Positions 60,466 to 64,000 of a stretch of DNA of 64,000 bases are shown here, in pieces. The notes beneath the pieces are model-generated. The model had not been told where the DNA came from and ran no database searches. It was given only the letters and a program-made list of their open reading frames with translations. The DNA comes from Muraenolepis orangiensis (lineage: Eukaryota > Chordata > Actinopteri > Gadiformes > Muraenolepididae). How positions within the stretch are numbered: position 1 is the first letter of the stretch; each line of letters starts with the position of its first letter. The translations under genes and the position numbers were made by a program. The stretch spans positions 1,865,289 through 1,929,288 of the forward strand of contig CM051006.1 in the NCBI GenBank assembly GCA_027704905.1, written 5' to 3'.

Positions 60466-61107
60466 GGGGTGGGTTTCCCGATAACGTTGTCTCTTAGCGT
60501 GTTACGAAGACTTGAAAGGTATACCTTACTAAAGTTGTTTACTGTTCTACGTGTGTTCCCTGAACTATCCCTTAGGCGGCTGCTTAAGGTATACCTTCTT
60601 ACGTCCGACGTTGTGCTGAAATCGATGACTCGAGAATCTACTTTTCACTCCAGGTAGCGACTGTTTCACCGCGTTATGAGAGGATGTGGTGTTCTTTATC
60701 AATAAAACACTGCAGGAATACTAAAGAATATTGCATTTATCATGACTGAGAACATATTCATAGAATTTAAAACTTACAACTCAATTATCAAACCGTAAAT
60801 CTAATGATTGCCTACAGGTGGCACGAGCCCGCCACCTCAGATTGTGATATCAAGCCTCTTCCCGCTACACCACCTCAGCACATTACGCCACCTACCAGTA
60901 CACCTTATTTGGCAAGAAAAGGTTGATTTAAATATTTTTTATATCATTGTCATGGTGCCTTAAATAACTTTGCAATTAGGGTTGATTAACCAGCAGCCCC
61001 ATCACATAACTGGTGTAGTTCACAATTCTCTCTGATTGGCTGACAATTTCAATAAAAGCGCACCAACAAGAAATTAACATTAGATATGTAACATTAGATA
61101 TGTCAGG

Positions 61108-61391
61108 CAGTGGTGTTGCGCAATATTTCGGGGCTCCCCCGCAGGTCATGAATTCCAACGGGGGGGGGGGGGGGTCGCGATCGTGAAGTCCAACGGGGGG
61201 GGGGGGGTTGACGCGATCGTGAAGTCCGATGGTAGGGTGGTGGTCCGGGCCGGCAGGTATGCCAGATGGCCAGTCAAACCGTGGTGCCTAGCAACTTAAC
61301 AGGTAGGGGGGGGGCCCTGGGGGTGGGGGCCTCCTAAACTCCGGGGCTCCCCCGCACCGCGGGGTCTGCGGGGGCCTCCGCTACGCCACTG
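61108..61391. mobile_element. 284-bp hAT-type MITE nested in the Harbinger-like element
   Basis: An exact 8-bp duplication ATGTCAGG flanks it (61100-61107 and 61392-61399). The ends are CAGTGGTGTTGCGCAA and TCCGCTACGCCACTG, inverted. The interior is GC-rich with poly-G runs and a duplicated GCGATCGTGAAGTCC-G(n) module (61177-61235), and the terminal arms GGGGCTCCCCCGC recur inverted. Confidence 0.88.
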
Positions 61392-61625
61392 ATGTCAGGG
61401 CAAAAACATCGCAAAAAGCGGTCCGCCAGCGTCACCAATGTGGACATGGAGGTCATGCTGGATGAGGTGGCGCTGAATCGTGAAGCACTGTTTTCGAGTT
61501 TTAGGAGTTTAAGAGGCGATTTCATGTTCAATAAAGTGCAAAATGTATCCACCGTAATGTACAATTTCGGCATGAAAACATTCCCATTAATGTGGTATTT
61601 TTGTTGTATATTATTACCGTTATGA
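61392..61625 (+). pseudogene. Myb/SANT-like protein fragment of Harbinger type
   Basis: An open frame of 77 residues begins ATGTCAGGGCAAAAACATCG. The segment SVTNVDMEVMLDEVALNREA, followed by LFSSF, resembles the first helix of Myb/SANT-like DNA-binding proteins encoded by PIF/Harbinger elements (NAIF1-like 'NFT..E.EVL..EV..R..LF'). After that the similarity fades (MFNKVQNVSTV) and the ORF stops. The rest of the domain is missing, so DNA binding is unlikely. In the element these proteins accompany the DDE transposase, which is absent here. Confidence 0.45.
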
Positions 61626-61841
61626 ACTACATATTGATTCACAGATTGAAATTAAACTAGGCCAACAGCTGATTTCAGAGGCTTGCGGGTCGGAACAGTG
61701 GTGGCCACTAGCGGAGTGAGCTGACAACATCGCTAAGGTAGAGTTAAGAGAGGTCCAGACCTGCCTTACGAAACGGTCACTTACGGAAGGTATACCTAGC
61801 TAAGAACGTTTCGGGAAACACGGCGAGACGTTAAGGTAGTC

Positions 61842-64000
61842 AAGTCAAGTCAAGTCAAGTTTATTGTCACTTCACAGTTTACAGTTTAGTATAAAGCAGT
61901 GATGTGAAATTCTTGTGTGCAATACCCGACGACAGACAGCAGTTATAGAATAAGATAAAATAAAAAGATAAAAATAGATAAAAATAGAATAAAAAATAGA
62001 ATAAAAAATAGAATAAGGAATATAAAATAAAAATAAAAAATGCAATTTATAAAATGCAAAAATCAGCACAGAAAAGAGCAATATATATATATAAATCAAT
62101 GTAATAAAATATACATTGTTATATGTTATACGCCCTTGTTCAGCAGCCTGATGGCCTGACTGTGGAAGCTATCTCTATGCCTATTTGTACGACACATGAT
62201 ACTGCGGTATCGCCTGCCTGACGGTAATAGTGAGTAAAGTTCGTGGCTGGGGTGGGCAATGTCTTTTATAATTCTTTTGGCCTTGGCCACGCACCGCTGG
62301 TTGTAAATGTCCAGGAGGGAGGGGAGCTCACCTCCAACGATATACTGGGCCGTCCGCACCACCCTTTGAAGCGCTCTGCGCTCGAGTGCCGTGCAGTTCC
62401 CGTACCAGGCGGTGATACACCCTGTCAGAACACTCTCGATGGTGCCGTTGTAGAATGTTCTCAGGATGCGGGGGCCCATGCTGAATTTCTTCAGACGCCT
62501 GAGAAAATACAGGCGTTGTTGGGCCTTTTTCACCACGTGTGTGGTGTGCGTGGACCATGTGAGGTCCTCGGAGATGTGCACGCCGAGGAACTTGAAGCTG
62601 CTGACCCTCTCTACTGCAACGCCGTCGATGGAGATAGGGCTGTGCTCTCCCCTCTGCCTCCTGAAGTCCACGATCAGCTCCTTGGTCTTCTTGACGTTGA
62701 GGGCGAGGCTGTTCTCCTGGCACCACTGCTCCAGCGATCCGACCTCCTCCCTGTAGGCTGTCTCGTCGTCGCCGGCGATCAGGCCCATCACTGTCGTGTC
62801 GTCAGCAAACTTGACGATGACGTTGGAGCTGTGCATAGCCATGCAGTCGTGGGTGTAGAGGGAGTAGAGGAGAGGGCTCAGCACGCATCCCTGGGGGGCT
62901 CCCGTGTTGAGGGTCAGTGGCTCTGATGTGGTGCTGCCCATCCTCACCACCTGGCGGCGGTCCGACAGGAGGTTCAGTATCCAGCTGCACATGGATGGGG
63001 GTACGCCTAGACCTCTCAGCTTGGTGTCGAGCTTGGCAGGAACTATTGTGTTAAATGCTGAGCTGTAGTCCACAAACAGCATTCGCACATAACAGTTCTT
63101 CCCCTCCAGGTGGGAAAGGGCAGTGTGGAGGGCCATGGCAATTGCGTCGTCCGTGGATCTATTTTGACGATATGCAAATTGCCATGGGTCCAGCGTGGTA
63201 GGTAACACGGAGCAAATAAAGTCCTTGACCAACCTCTCGAAGCATTTGCTAACGATCGAGGTGAGGGCCACAGGTCTGTAGTCATTCAGGCATGTTACCT
63301 TGGTTTGTTTAGGGACAGGCACGATGGTGGATATCTTGAAGACCGCGGGGACAACAGCCTGGGACAGGGAGAGGTTGAAGATGTCTGCAAAGACTCCTGC
63401 CAACTGGTCTGCGCATGCTCTGAGGACGCGGCCCGGGATGTCGTCGGGGCCTGCCGCCTTACGGATGTTCAGCCGCTTAAAGGTGCGGCGCACATCCGCC
63501 TCCGAGATGCGCAGCTGGCTGGTCTCCCCAGTCGGTGCTGGCTTCGGCGGGCTGCCGTTTACGTCGAACCGAGCAAAAAATGTATTTAGCTCTCCTGGGA
63601 GGGAGGTAGAGGAGTTCTCTACACAACTGGTTCTCCCTCTGAAGTTCGTTATCTTCTGCAGCCCCTGCCACATACCCCTCGCATCGTGTTTCTTGAATTT
63701 ATCTTCCACTCTGTCCTTATACTCCCGCTTGGCAGTGACGATGGTCTTACGGAGGTCGTAACGGGCTCTCGTATATTCCTCCGTATTCCCGGAACCAAAG
63801 GCGGCGTTACGCGCATGTAGGGCAGCGCGAACATCGCCGTTAATCCACGGTTTCTGGTTGGGATATATCCGAACCGACTTGGTCGGAACAACGTCATCTA
63901 TGCACTTCTTGATGAACCCGGTGACCGACGACGCGTACTCGTTGACGTTATTGTCCGAGGCAACGCGGAACATGTGCCAGTCAGCGTGATCAAAACAATC
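61842..64000 (-). mobile_element. LINE (family 1), minus strand, continuing beyond the window
   Basis: A (TTGAC)n 3' tail (plus-strand AAGTC units at 61840-61860) is followed by the UTR with GTGCAATACCCGACGACAGA and an uninterrupted ORF to the right edge. The 5' part, including the endonuclease, would lie beyond 64000. It begins 17 bp after the Harbinger-like element's end. Confidence 0.93.
62126..64000 (-). CDS. LINE ORF2 reverse transcriptase (partial, intact frame)
   Basis: The frame is open from the window edge (DCFDHADWHMFRVAS...) to a stop at 62126, about 624 residues. The ATG at 63973 is internal, not the true start. The protein would nick and reverse-transcribe its own RNA at the target site (target-primed reverse transcription). 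Order seen: linker (residues 1-140); RT fingers with VPVPKQTKVTCLNDYRPVAL (about 230-250); RSTDDAIAMALHTAL; DYSSAFNTI; GAPQGCVLSPLLYSLY (about 367); catalytic FADD (about 398-401); LNVKKTKELIVDFR; FKFLGVHISEDLTWS; C-terminal ITAWYGN, SLLDIYNQRC and LLNKGV. No stop or frameshift occurs in the visible part, unlike the other two copies. It belongs to the Jockey superfamily (L2/CR1/Rex1 group; exact clade inferred). Activity cannot be judged without the 5' half. Confidence 0.93.
   Translation of the reverse strand, partial: DCFDHADWHMFRVASDNNVNEYASSVTGFIKKCIDDVVPTKSVRIYPNQKPWINGDVRAALHARNAAFGSGNTEEYTRARYDLRKTIVTAKREYKDRVEDKFKKHDARGMWQGLQKITNFRGRTSCVENSSTSLPGELNTFFARFDVNGSPPKPAPTGETSQLRISEADVRRTFKRLNIRKAAGPDDIPGRVLRACADQLAGVFADIFNLSLSQAVVPAVFKISTIVPVPKQTKVTCLNDYRPVALTSIVSKCFERLVKDFICSVLPTTLDPWQFAYRQNRSTDDAIAMALHTALSHLEGKNCYVRMLFVDYSSAFNTIVPAKLDTKLRGLGVPPSMCSWILNLLSDRRQVVRMGSTTSEPLTLNTGAPQGCVLSPLLYSLYTHDCMAMHSSNVIVKFADDTTVMGLIAGDDETAYREEVGSLEQWCQENSLALNVKKTKELIVDFRRQRGEHSPISIDGVAVERVSSFKFLGVHISEDLTWSTHTTHVVKKAQQRLYFLRRLKKFSMGPRILRTFYNGTIESVLTGCITAWYGNCTALERRALQRVVRTAQYIVGGELPSLLDIYNQRCVAKAKRIIKDIAHPSHELYSLLPSGRRYRSIMCRTNRHRDSFHSQAIRLLNKGV

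Larger units (their letters stand above)
60466..61825 (+). mobile_element. Harbinger-like DNA transposon, non-autonomous, with nested MITE
   Basis: The left end GGGTGGGTTTCCCGATAACG and right end AACGTTTCGGGAAACACGGC are inverted. Inside, AGGTATACCTTA (left, twice) and AAGGTATACCTA (right) form a second inverted pair. The GTTTCCCGAAAC-type terminus is characteristic of fish PIF/Harbinger elements. The 3-bp TSD expected for that family is not clear. It carries a Myb-like ORF remnant but no DDE transposase. A 284-bp hAT MITE is inserted at 61108. Confidence 0.7.

Noticed and set aside
62243..62926. 227-residue plus-strand ORF
   Set aside because: It is the antisense shadow of the intact LINE RT.

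Overview
The window is eukaryotic and almost entirely non-genic, most likely from a teleost fish. The basis for that call is four things. (1) Dinucleotide arrays are very long and very dense. (2) There are about 25 minisatellites. (3) Several copies of an L2/CR1/Rex1-type LINE (Jockey superfamily) sit beside hAT, Harbinger-like and TTAA-target DNA transposons and a tRNA-derived SINE. (4) There is no operon-like or dense coding structure. The extreme STR load would fit a gadiform such as a cod, but that is inference. No host protein-coding gene can be assigned with confidence. Most long open frames are translations of tandem repeats.

Layout. 0-8.8 kb: non-coding DNA with (GT)n, (GA)n and (CA)n tracts, a 1.1 kb minisatellite (3.72-4.87 kb), a hAT-like MITE (6507-7376), LINE 3' scraps and AT-rich arrays. 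8.8-10.8 kb: a hAT-type element with an exact 8-bp target-site duplication, carrying about 34 copies of a 38-bp tandem repeat. 10.8-20 kb: minisatellites of 33, 26 and 27 bp, a minus-strand SINE, and unassigned DNA. 20-24.2 kb: a LINE RT fragment, a hAT deletion derivative with a BED-finger transposase fragment and perfect TSDs (21500-22279), and two LINE copies fused head to head. 24-29.2 kb: (GA)n and (GT)n arrays, 43-bp, 52-bp and 39-bp minisatellites, and a third LINE family's 3' end. 29.2-30.4 kb: a TTAA-flanked transposon split by a solo LTR with a 5-bp TSD. 30.6-33 kb: a second copy of the 6.5-kb MITE family interrupted by a LINE tail, then a broken hAT transposase, then an 18-bp array rich in AP-1 heptamers. 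33-44 kb: STRs, more LINE pieces, a MITE and a 0.73 kb (ACT)n tract. 44.7-46.7 kb: a decayed minus-strand LINE. 47-57 kb: a G-rich purine tract, foldbacks, a possible LTR, minisatellites, and a possible spliced minus-strand unit (54.8-56.3 kb). 57-64 kb: one small candidate exon, unassigned DNA, a Harbinger-like element with a hAT MITE inserted exactly at its ORF start codon, and finally an intact LINE RT ORF that runs off the right edge.

The genes do not form a pathway. What the window shows is repeated mobile-element insertion, nesting and decay, with later tandem amplification. The best candidates for something unusual are the hAT element with the internal higher-order array, the AP-1/hairpin array, the start-codon-targeted nested MITE, and the recurrence of CACCTG in four unrelated minisatellites.
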